DNA of 18,207 nt from the NCBI GenBank assembly GCA_013205585.1, contig JABMML010000204.1:1-18207 (forward strand), read 5' to 3'. Shown in pieces: positions 7,841 through 15,616 of this stretch; positions within the stretch are counted from its first letter, which is position 1, and each line of letters starts with the position of its first letter. A program made the translations under genes and the position numbers. Below the pieces are notes generated by a model, which was not told the origin of the DNA, did no database searches, and worked only from the letters and a program-made list of their open reading frames with translations. This DNA comes from Chitinophagaceae bacterium (GTDB taxonomy: Bacteria > Bacteroidota > Bacteroidia > Chitinophagales > Chitinophagaceae).

Positions 7841-8482
7841 CTAATAATGCAGCGCCCCATAGAACAAGGCTGCGCTAAATAGTAAAATAATAATTCCCGA
7901 AATTCGATTAATAATAATCATGTTTTGAATTGTAAGCTTGGGACGAAGCCTACCAGCCAGCGCAACTTTTAATAAATCAGAAAATAATACAAATAATAAG
8001 CAAGTGCCAAATACTAGAATTCTATAAATAAGAGGGCTATTTGTTTCAGCTGCCGATGCAGAGATAGCTGCAGTCCATGCAAACCAAAATAAAAACACAC
8101 TAGGGTTTAAGATATTCATAAAAAAACCAGCAATAAAAATTTTAAACAAATCTCTTTTTCTTAATATTTTTTCTTTATTCAATTCACCTTCGCTAAAAAC
8201 AATCTTTTTAAAAAACAAGGTATACACACTCATCACTAATAAAAAACCAGCACCCAGCATTGCAATGAAGGCCTTATGTGATAAAGCCATTACAAAGAAA
8301 GAAGTAAAAAAATTGCAAATAAATAATAAAACAATATCACTGATAGAAACGCCCGCAACAAAAACATAACCCGCTTTATGGCCATTGGTTAAACTTTGTT
8401 TTAATATTGCAAAAATAACAGGCCCTATAGAAATACTTAAAATAAGCCCAAGCAACAAACCTTTTAAAATGGGGGCTATCAT
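7841..8482 (-). CDS. LysE/RhtB family amino-acid-type exporter
   Basis: A 213-aa inner-membrane protein with six predicted transmembrane segments (about 5-25, 37-60, 67-91, 113-140, 152-172, 188-210) and a short basic cytosolic loop at 92-112. LysE-family marks are the first-helix SISIGP at 16-21, GVSISDIVLLF at 44-54, and FMNILNPSVFLFW at 121-133 with the conserved Asn-Pro. Known members export lysine, arginine, homoserine, threonine or related small molecules. The substrate here cannot be read from the sequence. The gene begins only 2 bp after the stop of the GH3-family synthetase, so the two are almost certainly one transcript, and the exporter may act on the product or amino-acid substrate of that enzyme (inference). 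About 75 bp separates it from the next minus-strand gene. Confidence 0.9.
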   Translation of the reverse strand: MIAPILKGLLLGLILSISIGPVIFAILKQSLTNGHKAGYVFVAGVSISDIVLLFICNFFTSFFVMALSHKAFIAMLGAGFLLVMSVYTLFFKKIVFSEGELNKEKILRKRDLFKIFIAGFFMNILNPSVFLFWFAWTAAISASAAETNSPLIYRILVFGTCLLFVLFSDLLKVALAGRLRPKLTIQNMIIINRISGIIILLFSAALFYGALHY

Positions 8483-8484
8483 AA

Positions 8485-9999
8485 TTAATCAATAAATTTT
8501 TTCCAATCGTTCAATAAATCGCCTTTAATAACTCTTGGAAATTTGTGCTGGCCGCCTATCTTACCTTTGCTGCTCATAAAATCCATAAACACATTTTCTT
8601 TTAAAATGGTTATAAAAACTTTTTTTAAAGCACTTTTTCTCTCAATGGCATAATCGTCATTTAATTCAATTAATTTCTGGTCAATATTTTTGATGAGTAA
8701 ATCGCTATCTACTGCATCATTGCAGGCAACATACCAATGATGTGCAAATAAACTTTCATAGGGCACGCCCGTCACACCAAACTCTGGAATAGATATATTC
8801 ATTTCCTCACTTACTAGTTGAATAGCCTTATTCATATTATCAACACTAAGGTGTTCACCTACTAAACTTAAAAAATGTTTAGTTCTACCTGTAATAATAA
8901 TTTCGGCATTGGCTTTATCTATAAAGCGAATAGTATCTCCAATCAAATAACGCCAAGCACCAGCAGCAGTGCTTATTAAAATGGCGTAATCTTTATTTTC
9001 TTCTACTTCGTGTATTAATAAAGCTTGTGGGTTTTCTACCATCTCTCCATTTTCGTCAAAGTTGTTTTCATCAAAAGGCACAAATTCAAAAAAGATATGT
9101 TGATTAAAAGACAAACGCATACCCACACCATTTTGTTTATCCTGCCATGCCAAGAAACCCTCACTGGCCAAATAGGTTTCAATATAGGTGATAGGTTTTC
9201 CTAATAACTTTTCAAAACCATGTTTATAAGGTTCAAAGCTTACTCCACCATGTGCAAAAAAATCAAGATTAGGCCATATCTCGTGAATATTATTCAGCTT
9301 ATATTTTTCAATCACCATTTCAATACACATTTGTATCCAAGCGGGTACCCCTACAATAAATCCAATATCCCAATCGGGTGCTTTTTCTACAATTTCTTTT
9401 AACTTCTTATTCCAATCTCTTTCTTTAGCAATTTTTTTACCAGGCTTATAAAAAGGTTGAAACCAAAAAGGGTTTTTTTTCGCAGTAATCCCGCTTAGAT
9501 CACCAGCATAATACCCGGCTTCTTTTTGCAAGTCGGTACTTCCACCTAAAGTAAGCCAGCCCTTGCCAATGGATCCAAAATTCACATCGCTATACTTAAA
9601 CAAACTAATAAGCTGCTTAATCATTAAAATTTTATTGCCCCTTAATAAATCATTGGTAATAGGAATATATTTACTGGCAGACTCACTGGTACCACTACTT
9701 AAGGCAAAATATTTTATTTTACCCGGCCAACAAATATCTGATTCCCCTTCAAGCGTTCGGTGCCACCAATCCTTATAAATTTTATTATAATTATAAGCAG
9801 GCACTGACTGCTGAAAAACCTTATCTGCTCTTTTGCTTAATAAAATTTTATCAAAATGAAACTGCTGTCCAAAAGCGGTATACTTTGCTCGACGCAGTAA
9901 TTTTTTCAGCACGCGCAATTGTGCTCTTTTGGGGCTTCTTGGGGGAATGCCCAAGGCCTTTTGAATGCTTTTTGGTAGGTTAATCTCAAAAATTGGCAT
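8485..9999 (-). CDS. GH3 family acyl-acid amido synthetase
   Basis: A 504-aa adenylate-forming enzyme of the GH3 (auxin-responsive promoter) superfamily. Plant members activate a carboxylic acid with ATP and join it to an amino acid; bacterial members are largely uncharacterised. Adenylation motifs are present in order: SSGTSESASKYIPIT at 101-115 (ATP-binding loop), an acyl-pocket region with GVPAWIQ at 217-223, YLASEGFLAW at 276-285, YLIGDTIRF at 351-359, and GRTKHFLSLVGEHLS at 371-385 before the C-terminal lid. The length suits bacterial GH3 proteins (about 500 aa). The tail GQHKFPRVI is also typical. The cytosolic enzyme should make an acyl-amide or acyl-amino acid, but neither substrate can be named. 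It heads a minus-strand group with a LysE exporter 2 bp downstream, and a TAnnTTTG element lies 37 bp upstream of its ATG. Confidence 0.9.
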   Translation of the reverse strand: MPIFEINLPKSIQKALGIPPRSPKRAQLRVLKKLLRRAKYTAFGQQFHFDKILLSKRADKVFQQSVPAYNYNKIYKDWWHRTLEGESDICWPGKIKYFALSSGTSESASKYIPITNDLLRGNKILMIKQLISLFKYSDVNFGSIGKGWLTLGGSTDLQKEAGYYAGDLSGITAKKNPFWFQPFYKPGKKIAKERDWNKKLKEIVEKAPDWDIGFIVGVPAWIQMCIEMVIEKYKLNNIHEIWPNLDFFAHGGVSFEPYKHGFEKLLGKPITYIETYLASEGFLAWQDKQNGVGMRLSFNQHIFFEFVPFDENNFDENGEMVENPQALLIHEVEENKDYAILISTAAGAWRYLIGDTIRFIDKANAEIIITGRTKHFLSLVGEHLSVDNMNKAIQLVSEEMNISIPEFGVTGVPYESLFAHHWYVACNDAVDSDLLIKNIDQKLIELNDDYAIERKSALKKVFITILKENVFMDFMSSKGKIGGQHKFPRVIKGDLLNDWKKFID

Positions 10000-10035
10000 C
10001 TACGGTTTCAGGTTTAATATTTTAAAGATTATCTG

Positions 10036-10043
10036 CAAAAATA
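10036..10043 (-). promoter_or_regulatory. Candidate -7 promoter element for the GH3-LysE genes
   Basis: On the minus strand this reads TATTTTTG, an exact TAnnTTTG match 36 bp upstream of the GH3 start, giving a predicted leader of roughly 30 nt. A TTTG (plus-strand CAAA at 10059-10062) lies 15 bp upstream, slightly closer than the usual -33 spacing. The 81-bp divergent spacer thus holds one candidate promoter for each direction. Confidence 0.4.
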
Positions 10044-10068
10044 GGAATGTTATTCGAGCAAACGCACC

Positions 10069-10076
10069 TACTTTTG
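10069..10076 (+). promoter_or_regulatory. Candidate -7 promoter element for the IMPase-thiL genes
   Basis: TACTTTTG exactly matches TAnnTTTG and ends 4 bp before the ATG at 10081, so the transcript would start at or within a few bases of the start codon. No clear -33 TTTG is seen at the right distance. The layout mirrors that in front of uvrB. Confidence 0.4.
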
Positions 10077-10080
10077 CCAT

Positions 10081-10857
10081 ATGATTAAAAGTACACTTTT
10101 AAAGGCTGTAGAGGCTGGTGGTAAAGAATTAAAGCATTTTTTTAACGGTTCTTTTACAATATCTAGTAAGGGGTCTATGAACGACCTTGTAACCGAGGCA
10201 GACCACGCTGCAGAAAAGGCCATTTTTAAGGTTATTCAAGAGGCTTTTCCCACGCATTTTATTTTAAGTGAAGAAACGGGCGAAATCAAACAAGATTCCA
10301 ACATTAAATGGATCATTGATCCAATAGATGGCACCATCAATTTTGCAAATGGCATTCCTATTTGTTGTGTGAGTATTGGTGTGGAAGAAGAAGGCAAAAT
10401 GATATTAGGTGCCGTATACAACCCAATTATGAATGAACTTTTTATTGCAGAAAAAGGGAAGGGTGCGACTTTAAATGGTAATAAAATAAAGGTGAGTGAA
10501 AAAGATAATTTATTAAGCAGTTGTTTGGTCACTGGTTTTCCTTATCAATATTTAGATACAGAAAACGGGCCCCTACAAATTTTTGAAAAATTAATTCGCA
10601 AAGCCATTCCGGTTCGAAGGTTAGGAAGTGCGGCCATTGATTTATGTTGGACTGCCGCAGGAAGGTTTGATGGATTTTATGAACATAAACTACAAGCCTG
10701 GGATAGTGCCGCAGGTTTTTTAATGGTGGAAGAAGCGGGTGGAAAAGTAACGGACTTAAAAGGAAACCCCTATAGCCCTTACCAGCCGGGCATTATAGCT
10801 ACTAATGGTAAAATACACGATCAATTATTACATGTTATAACAGGCGGAAATTTATAA
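10081..10857 (+). CDS. Inositol monophosphatase family protein
   Basis: A 258-aa Mg2+-dependent phosphatase of the IMPase/SuhB/CysQ superfamily. The metal-site motifs are complete: SEETG at 63-67 (metal-binding Glu), WIIDPIDGTINF at 77-88 with Asp80 and Asp83, and the late LQAWDSAAG at 204-212 with Asp208. SKGSMNDLVTEAD at 29-41 is the family N-terminal motif. Family members hydrolyse inositol monophosphates or other sugar or nucleotide phosphates (for example 3'-phosphoadenosine 5'-phosphate). The sequence looks most like the inositol-1-phosphatase (SuhB) branch, but I cannot fix the substrate. thiL follows after 8 bp, so the two should share a transcript. The ATG lies directly behind a TAnnTTTG element, with no room for a ribosome-binding site. 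Confidence 0.92.
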   Translation: MIKSTLLKAVEAGGKELKHFFNGSFTISSKGSMNDLVTEADHAAEKAIFKVIQEAFPTHFILSEETGEIKQDSNIKWIIDPIDGTINFANGIPICCVSIGVEEEGKMILGAVYNPIMNELFIAEKGKGATLNGNKIKVSEKDNLLSSCLVTGFPYQYLDTENGPLQIFEKLIRKAIPVRRLGSAAIDLCWTAAGRFDGFYEHKLQAWDSAAGFLMVEEAGGKVTDLKGNPYSPYQPGIIATNGKIHDQLLHVITGGNL

Positions 10858-10865
10858 ATTATTTT

Positions 10866-11900
10866 ATGTCAACAGAAAGAACAGAGATTGATAAATTAGG
10901 GGAGTTTGGTTTAATAGACCACCTCACAGAAAACTTTGAAACAAATAATGCCTCAACTATTTTATCCATAGGAGATGACGCAGCAGTGATAGATCATTTT
11001 GGAAAACAAACTGTGATTACTACCGATTTATTAATTGAAGGCGTACACTTTGATTTAATGTATACACCTTTAAAACATTTAGGGTACAAAGCAGTGGTAG
11101 TAAACCTAAGCGATATTTATGCAATGAATGCACTGCCAACTCAAATAACGATGAGTATTGCTTTTAGCAATAGATTTAGTTTAGAAGCCCTAGAAGAATT
11201 TTATGAAGGCGTGAATATAGCCTGTGAAAAATATGATGTGGACCTAGTAGGTGGAGATACTTCTACTTCTCAAAAAGGTTTTATTATTTCAGTTACTGCC
11301 TTGGGAGAAGTGGCGCCGGATAAATATATAAAAAGAAGCACGGCCGAAAGTGGAGACCTGATCTGCGTTTCAGGCGATTTAGGCGCCGCTTTTTTAGGCT
11401 TAACGCTCATGGAGCGGGAGAAAAAAATATTTGTAGAGCATCCAGAAATACAACCCAATTTAGAAAACGAAGATTATATAGTAGGTCGTTTATTAAAACC
11501 AGAAGCTAGAAAAGATATTATAGAAATTTTAGAAAATCAACAAATACTACCTACTTCTCTGATGGATATTAGTGATGGCTTAAGTAGTGAGGTTTTACAT
11601 TTGTGTAAACAAAGTAATTTAGGCTGTAGAATATATGAAGAAAAAATTCCTATTCACGATGCTACTCGCGCGGCTGCTTTTAAATTTGGTTTAGACCCAA
11701 CAGTATGTGCATTGAATGGTGGAGAAGACTATGAACTTTTATTTACCATGAAGCAGTCCGATTACGATAAAATAACCCTGCAAGAAGAAATTAGTGTGAT
11801 AGGTTATATGTGTGATAAAGAAGAAGGCGCTAAATTAATTACCAAGGGTAAAAATTTATTTGATATAACGGCACAGGGCTGGAATGCATTTGGTAAATAA
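10866..11900 (+). CDS. thiL: Thiamine-monophosphate kinase
   Basis: ThiL phosphorylates thiamine monophosphate to the active cofactor thiamine diphosphate in the cytosol, the last step of thiamine synthesis. The protein has 344 aa (E. coli 325). Signature blocks are SIGDDAAVI at 34-42, TTDLLIEGVHFD at 52-63, NLSDIYAMNALP at 80-91, and GGDTSTS at 129-135. The later blocks DISDGLSSEVLHL at 234-246 and NGGEDYELLFT at 284-294 follow in order. The aspartates in these motifs bind Mg2+ and ATP. The gene sits 8 bp after an IMPase-family gene and is convergent with nagA. No other thi gene and no TPP riboswitch is present in the window, so thiL appears separate from any thiamine synthesis operon. Confidence 0.96.
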   Translation: MSTERTEIDKLGEFGLIDHLTENFETNNASTILSIGDDAAVIDHFGKQTVITTDLLIEGVHFDLMYTPLKHLGYKAVVVNLSDIYAMNALPTQITMSIAFSNRFSLEALEEFYEGVNIACEKYDVDLVGGDTSTSQKGFIISVTALGEVAPDKYIKRSTAESGDLICVSGDLGAAFLGLTLMEREKKIFVEHPEIQPNLENEDYIVGRLLKPEARKDIIEILENQQILPTSLMDISDGLSSEVLHLCKQSNLGCRIYEEKIPIHDATRAAAFKFGLDPTVCALNGGEDYELLFTMKQSDYDKITLQEEISVIGYMCDKEEGAKLITKGKNLFDITAQGWNAFGK

Positions 11901-11906
11901 ACTTAT

Positions 11907-11931
11907 ATAGCTAAGAAATATTTTAAGCTAT
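11907..11931. terminator. Imperfect inverted repeat between convergent thiL and nagA, possible bidirectional terminator
   Basis: ATAGCT at 11907-11912 pairs with AGCTAT at 11926-11931. The inner bases can extend the stem with one mismatch and a G-T pair around a 3-base ATA centre. It spans the 22-bp gap between the two convergent stop codons and takes in the last two nagA codons plus its stop. Neither side has a strong U-tract, so its function as a terminator is uncertain. Confidence 0.35.
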
Positions 11932-13005
11932 CATCATTTTAATTAATGTAAGGTCCTCGCTTATGCAGGCTAGGTCTGCTTTTTCGCCTATTTCAATACT
12001 ACCTTTAATCGTATCATGGTTCATTACCTTTGCTGGATATACGCTACACATTCTTATGGCTTCTCCTAATTCAATACCTACTTTATCCACTAAGTTTTTC
12101 ACCGATTTTAATTGTGTTAAGGCAGAGCCACTTAATACACCATGGCTTTCATATTTATCATCTACAAGTGTATGTTGGTAAATTCCAGTGCTTGCACTGG
12201 TAACAGCATCGGTAATACAAAATAATCGGTCGCCCATTATTTTTTTAGCAATTTTGATAGCTGCAAAATCTACATGATATCCATCTGGAACTAAACTACA
12301 CATTGCGGTGGAATGATTAAACATAGCGCCTACCATACCAGGAGCCCTGTGTTGCAAACTACTCATAGCATTATATAAATGTGTACCCACTGTTATGCCC
12401 TTATTTAAAAAACGAGTGGCTAGTTCATAACTCGCATTGGTATGTCCCGCAGAGATAACAATATTATTTTCTTGAATTAAATCAATAATTTTTTGATCTA
12501 CCACTTCAGGTGCAATAGTAATCATCCCAATACAATTTTTTCCATATTCAATGATCGCTTTCACTTCTTCATATGAAGGTGAGTGAATAATTTCAGCCTG
12601 ATGCGCTCCTTTTTTTTCCACATTAATCCAAGGCCCTTCAATATGAAGCCCCATACAACCCTTACCACCACTAGCTTTATAATCCCGCACGGCGTCTATT
12701 GCTTGTATAATAATTTCATTACTTTGAGAAGCAATGGTCGGTTGAAAATAAGCTGCACCTCCAGCCAAACAATAGCGGTAAGTTTTTTCGATGGTGTCTG
12801 CATCGGGAAATTCAGATAACAATTTATTTTCTGCTCCATAAATTTGAAGATCAATTAAAGCAGGTATAACGATAGGCATTGCATTATTAGCATCATAGCC
12901 CTCAGTACTTATATTTTTTATAATTCCATTTTCTATCTCAATCACCACTTCTTTCATCCAATCTTTTCCCGTAAATAATTTTTGGACAGATAAACTTATG
13001 TGCAT
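11923..13005 (-). CDS. nagA: N-acetylglucosamine-6-phosphate deacetylase
   Basis: NagA removes acetate from GlcNAc-6-phosphate to give glucosamine-6-phosphate, feeding amino sugars from peptidoglycan turnover or chitin into glycolysis or wall synthesis. The protein is a 360-aa amidohydrolase. Metal ligands by alignment are Glu123 in GLHIEGPWI, His188 in SAGHTNASY and His209 in THLYNAM. The catalytic Asp266 lies in CITDAVTSAS, and HRAPGMVGAMFNH at 219-231 is the family block. The N-terminal metal motif is DLQIYG at 52-57 rather than HxH, which points to a single-metal site as in the E. coli enzyme. It reads last in a minus-strand group after recX and a nitrilase-like gene (17-bp gap to the latter). 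No nagB or transporter is adjacent. The sequence is typical of the Bacteroidota branch, slightly shorter than E. coli NagA (382 aa). Confidence 0.93.
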   Translation of the reverse strand: MHISLSVQKLFTGKDWMKEVVIEIENGIIKNISTEGYDANNAMPIVIPALIDLQIYGAENKLLSEFPDADTIEKTYRYCLAGGAAYFQPTIASQSNEIIIQAIDAVRDYKASGGKGCMGLHIEGPWINVEKKGAHQAEIIHSPSYEEVKAIIEYGKNCIGMITIAPEVVDQKIIDLIQENNIVISAGHTNASYELATRFLNKGITVGTHLYNAMSSLQHRAPGMVGAMFNHSTAMCSLVPDGYHVDFAAIKIAKKIMGDRLFCITDAVTSASTGIYQHTLVDDKYESHGVLSGSALTQLKSVKNLVDKVGIELGEAIRMCSVYPAKVMNHDTIKGSIEIGEKADLACISEDLTLIKMMIA

Positions 13006-13022
13006 TGTATTTTAATTTCTAA

Positions 13023-13820
13023 TTATTGAATTTGAAAAAAATCGGCATCCTTCCAAAAAGGAAATTGATTTCGAGCGGTGGCAAGTTCTTCTTTTTGTAG
13101 TGTAATGGTAAATACATCTTCTCTGTAAGCGCAGTGGTAGAGCACTTCTCCAAGCGGCCCTACTATTAGAGAGTCGCCACTATGTGCTATATTATTGCCA
13201 TCTATGCCCACTCTATTTACACCAATAGTATAACACTGGTTTTCAATCGCGCGCGCTGTTAATAATGTTTTCCAGGCATGATTTCTTTTCTCTGGCCAGT
13301 TGGCAACATATAAAAGTACATCATACTCTTCCCCTTGTTGACGGGCCCAAACAGGAAAGCGTAAATCATAACAAACTTGTAAATTTATTTTCCAACCTTT
13401 CACACTTGCAATTAATCTTTTAGTTCCTGCCGTATAATGTTGGTCTTCGCCCGCAAAGGCAAACAAATGCCTTTTATCATAATAACCTAATTCTCCATTC
13501 GGTAAAACCCAAATAAGTCTATTATAAAATTGAGCTGCTTCTTTACTAATTTCTTCTTTGATAATTAAAGAGCCTACTATAATAACTTTTCTTTCTGCAG
13601 ACAATTGCTTCATCCACCTAAGCGTAGGCCCATCCATGGTTTCAGTAAACTCGGTAGGTCGCATACTAAAGCCCGTACTAAACATTTCAGGAAGCACCAC
13701 CACTTCTGTATATTCTTCAATAGCCCTTATTTTTTTAGCCAACATATCTAGGTTGGCCGCTTTATCTTCCCAAAATAAATCGGTTTGTATAAGTGAGAAA
13801 CTAAGGGTGGATACAGACAT
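13023..13820 (-). CDS. Nitrilase family amidohydrolase, probable omega-amidase (YafV/Nit2-like)
   Basis: A 265-aa cytosolic C-N hydrolase. The Glu-Lys-Cys triad is visible: Glu45 in VVLPEMFSTGF, Lys116 in YYDKRHLF, and Cys150 in LQVCYDLRFPVW. The blocks EMFSTGF, KRHLF.F.GE and RFP.WAR, with NWPEKRNHAW at 174-183, match the YafV/Nit2 branch. That branch hydrolyses alpha-ketoglutaramate or alpha-ketosuccinamate to the keto acid and ammonia, completing glutamine- or methionine-salvage transamination. The length is close to E. coli YafV (256 aa). It lies 44 bp after recX and 17 bp before nagA on the same strand. Both nagA and this enzyme handle nitrogen-containing metabolites, but no shared pathway is evident. 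Another amidase specificity within the family cannot be excluded. Confidence 0.9.
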   Translation of the reverse strand: MSVSTLSFSLIQTDLFWEDKAANLDMLAKKIRAIEEYTEVVVLPEMFSTGFSMRPTEFTETMDGPTLRWMKQLSAERKVIIVGSLIIKEEISKEAAQFYNRLIWVLPNGELGYYDKRHLFAFAGEDQHYTAGTKRLIASVKGWKINLQVCYDLRFPVWARQQGEEYDVLLYVANWPEKRNHAWKTLLTARAIENQCYTIGVNRVGIDGNNIAHSGDSLIVGPLGEVLYHCAYREDVFTITLQKEELATARNQFPFWKDADFFQIQ

Positions 13821-13864
13821 TCTTTTTTCTTATTGACTAAAGGTACAATATTCAAATAAAAAAC

Positions 13865-14338
13865 TTACTTCTTGTTTAGTGCTTGTATAATGGGGCTAAT
13901 TAAGTTCGATTCAAAGCCTCTTTGATTTAAAAAGGATTGCGTTTTAGCCATACGGCTCATGCCTCTTTCCCCTTTTAGTGAATTCCACTTTTTAGTGGCC
14001 AGGTTCAATAATGTTTTTTCATAAGCGTTCTCATCAATACAAAGCAATGCCTTTTTAATATTTACAGGGCTTACTCTTTTTTGTTGCAAGGCATATTTTA
14101 TTTTTTGTTTACCCCATGACTTAATTCTAAAATGACCACCCGCAAAACTTTCTGCAAACCTTGCCTCATTTAAAAAATTATCTGATATTAAATCTGAAAT
14201 TATTTCTTCCACCTCAACAGGGGTCATACCAAAAGCATAGAGCTTGTCTCTCACCTCTTGTTGGGCCCTTTCTTGGTAAGCACAAAAATGCCGTATCCTT
14301 TGTATAGCCTGCTCTTTGCCTATTCTAATCTTTTGCAT
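13865..14338 (-). CDS. recX: Regulatory protein RecX
   Basis: RecX binds RecA filaments and limits their growth and recombinase activity. The 157-aa protein has the repeated three-helix make-up of the family. AIQRIRHFCAYQERAQQEVR at 11-30 is the typical first repeat (..YQERSxxEvxxKL..). DLISDNFLNEARFAESFAGG at 49-68 is the most conserved block, followed by KSWGKQKIKYALQQKRVS at 73-90. The length is close to E. coli RecX (166 aa). recA is not next to it, unlike in many proteobacteria. It is divergent from dnaN across 116 bp and precedes the nitrilase gene by 44 bp. No SOS box is recognised in front of it. Confidence 0.92.
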   Translation of the reverse strand: MQKIRIGKEQAIQRIRHFCAYQERAQQEVRDKLYAFGMTPVEVEEIISDLISDNFLNEARFAESFAGGHFRIKSWGKQKIKYALQQKRVSPVNIKKALLCIDENAYEKTLLNLATKKWNSLKGERGMSRMAKTQSFLNQRGFESNLISPIIQALNKK

Positions 14339-14382
14339 TTTGTAGATAAGTATGTCAATAAGAAATGCTAAAATAGCTTTTT

Positions 14383-14394
14383 AATCTTAAGATT
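14383..14394. repeat. 12-bp perfect palindrome in the recX-dnaN divergent spacer
   Basis: AATCTTAAGATT is a perfect palindrome in the middle of the 116-bp spacer between recX and dnaN. It could be a dimeric-regulator site, but palindromes of this size in AT-rich DNA also arise by chance. The spacer also holds TAGTTTCG at 14401-14408, one base off the -7 consensus and a weak promoter candidate for dnaN. Confidence 0.25.
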
Positions 14395-14454
14395 TTGCAT
14401 TAGTTTCGTTAGTGTTATTTAAGGTTATTTAGCCCAGTAAAACCGTATTGTCCT

Positions 14455-15570
14455 ATGAAATTTATCGTTTCTTCTTCTTCGCTTTTAAAACACCTTCAAC
14501 AAATTTCAGGTGTTATTAATACCAACACTGTGCTTCCTATCTTGGAAGATTTTTTATTCGAAATCGAAGATAAAAAATTAAATATTGTGGCCACCGATTT
14601 AGAAACGGTAATGCGCGTTCAAATGGATGTGGAAAGCAAGGCTAATGGTCGTGTTTGTATTCCCGCTAAAATTTTAATTGATTCTTTAAAAAATATTGCA
14701 GACCAACCACTTACTTTCAATATAGATAAAAATTATAGTGTAGAAATTACCAGCGATAATGGTAAGTATAAAGTAATGGGAGAGAATCCAGATAATTTTC
14801 CAAAGGAGCCTACAGCAGATGATACCACTGGCTTTGACATGACTAGTAGTAGTTTGTTAACGGCTATCAATAAAACATTATTTGCAGTTAGCGGCGACGA
14901 CTTACGCCCTGCCATGACCGGCGTGTTCTTTGAATTAACCAAGGACAGCGTTCAGTTTGTAGCAACCGATGCACACCGTTTGGTACGTTATAAAAGAACC
15001 GATATCAAAGCAAAACAAAACGCTTCTTTCATTGTGCCTAAAAAACCTTTGAACTTATTAAAGAATGCCTTACCCGATAACGAAGACCCTATCACCTTAA
15101 GCTTCAACAATAATCATCTTTTTGTAGACCATGGTTCTACACAATTAATTTGTCGATTAATTGATGCGCGTTTCCCAGATTATAAAGTGGTAATTCCTTC
15201 GGATAATCCATACCGCTTAACAGTGAACAAGCATGATTTTCAAAATGCACTTCGTCGTGTAAATGTATTTAGTAATAAGAGCACCAATCAAGTGGCATTA
15301 AATATTACAGGCAACGAATTACAAATGGCTGCCCAAGATATTGACTTTAGTTTTGAAGGAAATGAGCGCATGAGTTGTGAATACAAAGGTGAAGACATTC
15401 AAATTGCTTTTAATGCAAAATTTTTAATTGAAATGTTATCTGCTGCCGATACCGGTGATATATTTTTAGAACTCTCTACACCTAGCAAGGCCGGCCTTAT
15501 TAAGCCTTCTGAGCAAGCACCAGGAGAGGACCTACTTATGTTGGTCATGCCTTTAATGTTAAATAGCTAA
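14455..15570 (+). CDS. dnaN: DNA polymerase III subunit beta (sliding clamp)
   Basis: The beta clamp encircles DNA as a dimer and tethers DNA polymerase III and repair factors. The protein has 371 aa (E. coli 366), with three repeated clamp domains at about 1-120, 128-245 and 246-371. Recognisable blocks are LQQISGVINTNTVLPILEDF near the start, VATDLETVMR, and FVATDAHRLVRYK in domain 2. RLIDARFPDY precedes domain 3, and the C-terminus LMLVMPLMLN forms part of the partner-binding pocket. The gene is not beside dnaA or an origin-like region, as is common in Bacteroidota, so it is not evidence for oriC here. It is divergent from recX and followed by a clear terminator, which suggests a single-gene transcript. 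Confidence 0.98.
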   Translation: MKFIVSSSSLLKHLQQISGVINTNTVLPILEDFLFEIEDKKLNIVATDLETVMRVQMDVESKANGRVCIPAKILIDSLKNIADQPLTFNIDKNYSVEITSDNGKYKVMGENPDNFPKEPTADDTTGFDMTSSSLLTAINKTLFAVSGDDLRPAMTGVFFELTKDSVQFVATDAHRLVRYKRTDIKAKQNASFIVPKKPLNLLKNALPDNEDPITLSFNNNHLFVDHGSTQLICRLIDARFPDYKVVIPSDNPYRLTVNKHDFQNALRRVNVFSNKSTNQVALNITGNELQMAAQDIDFSFEGNERMSCEYKGEDIQIAFNAKFLIEMLSAADTGDIFLELSTPSKAGLIKPSEQAPGEDLLMLVMPLMLNS

Positions 15571-15616
15571 AATAATCCCTACCCTATAAGCGTTTCAATA
15601 ATTGCTTTAATAATAG

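Noticed and set aside
9220..9402. Small plus-strand ORFs inside the GH3 gene (also 9563-9778) and other opposite-strand ORFs in uvrB, dnaN, thiL and nagA
   Set aside because: They lie fully within strongly supported genes, resemble no protein family, and have the skewed composition expected of shadow frames.
12078..12095. DnaA-box-like TTATCCACT in nagA (similar copy near 2420) as a sign of an origin near dnaN
   Set aside because: Single near-matches inside coding sequence with no cluster, no AT-rich unwinding region and no dnaA.
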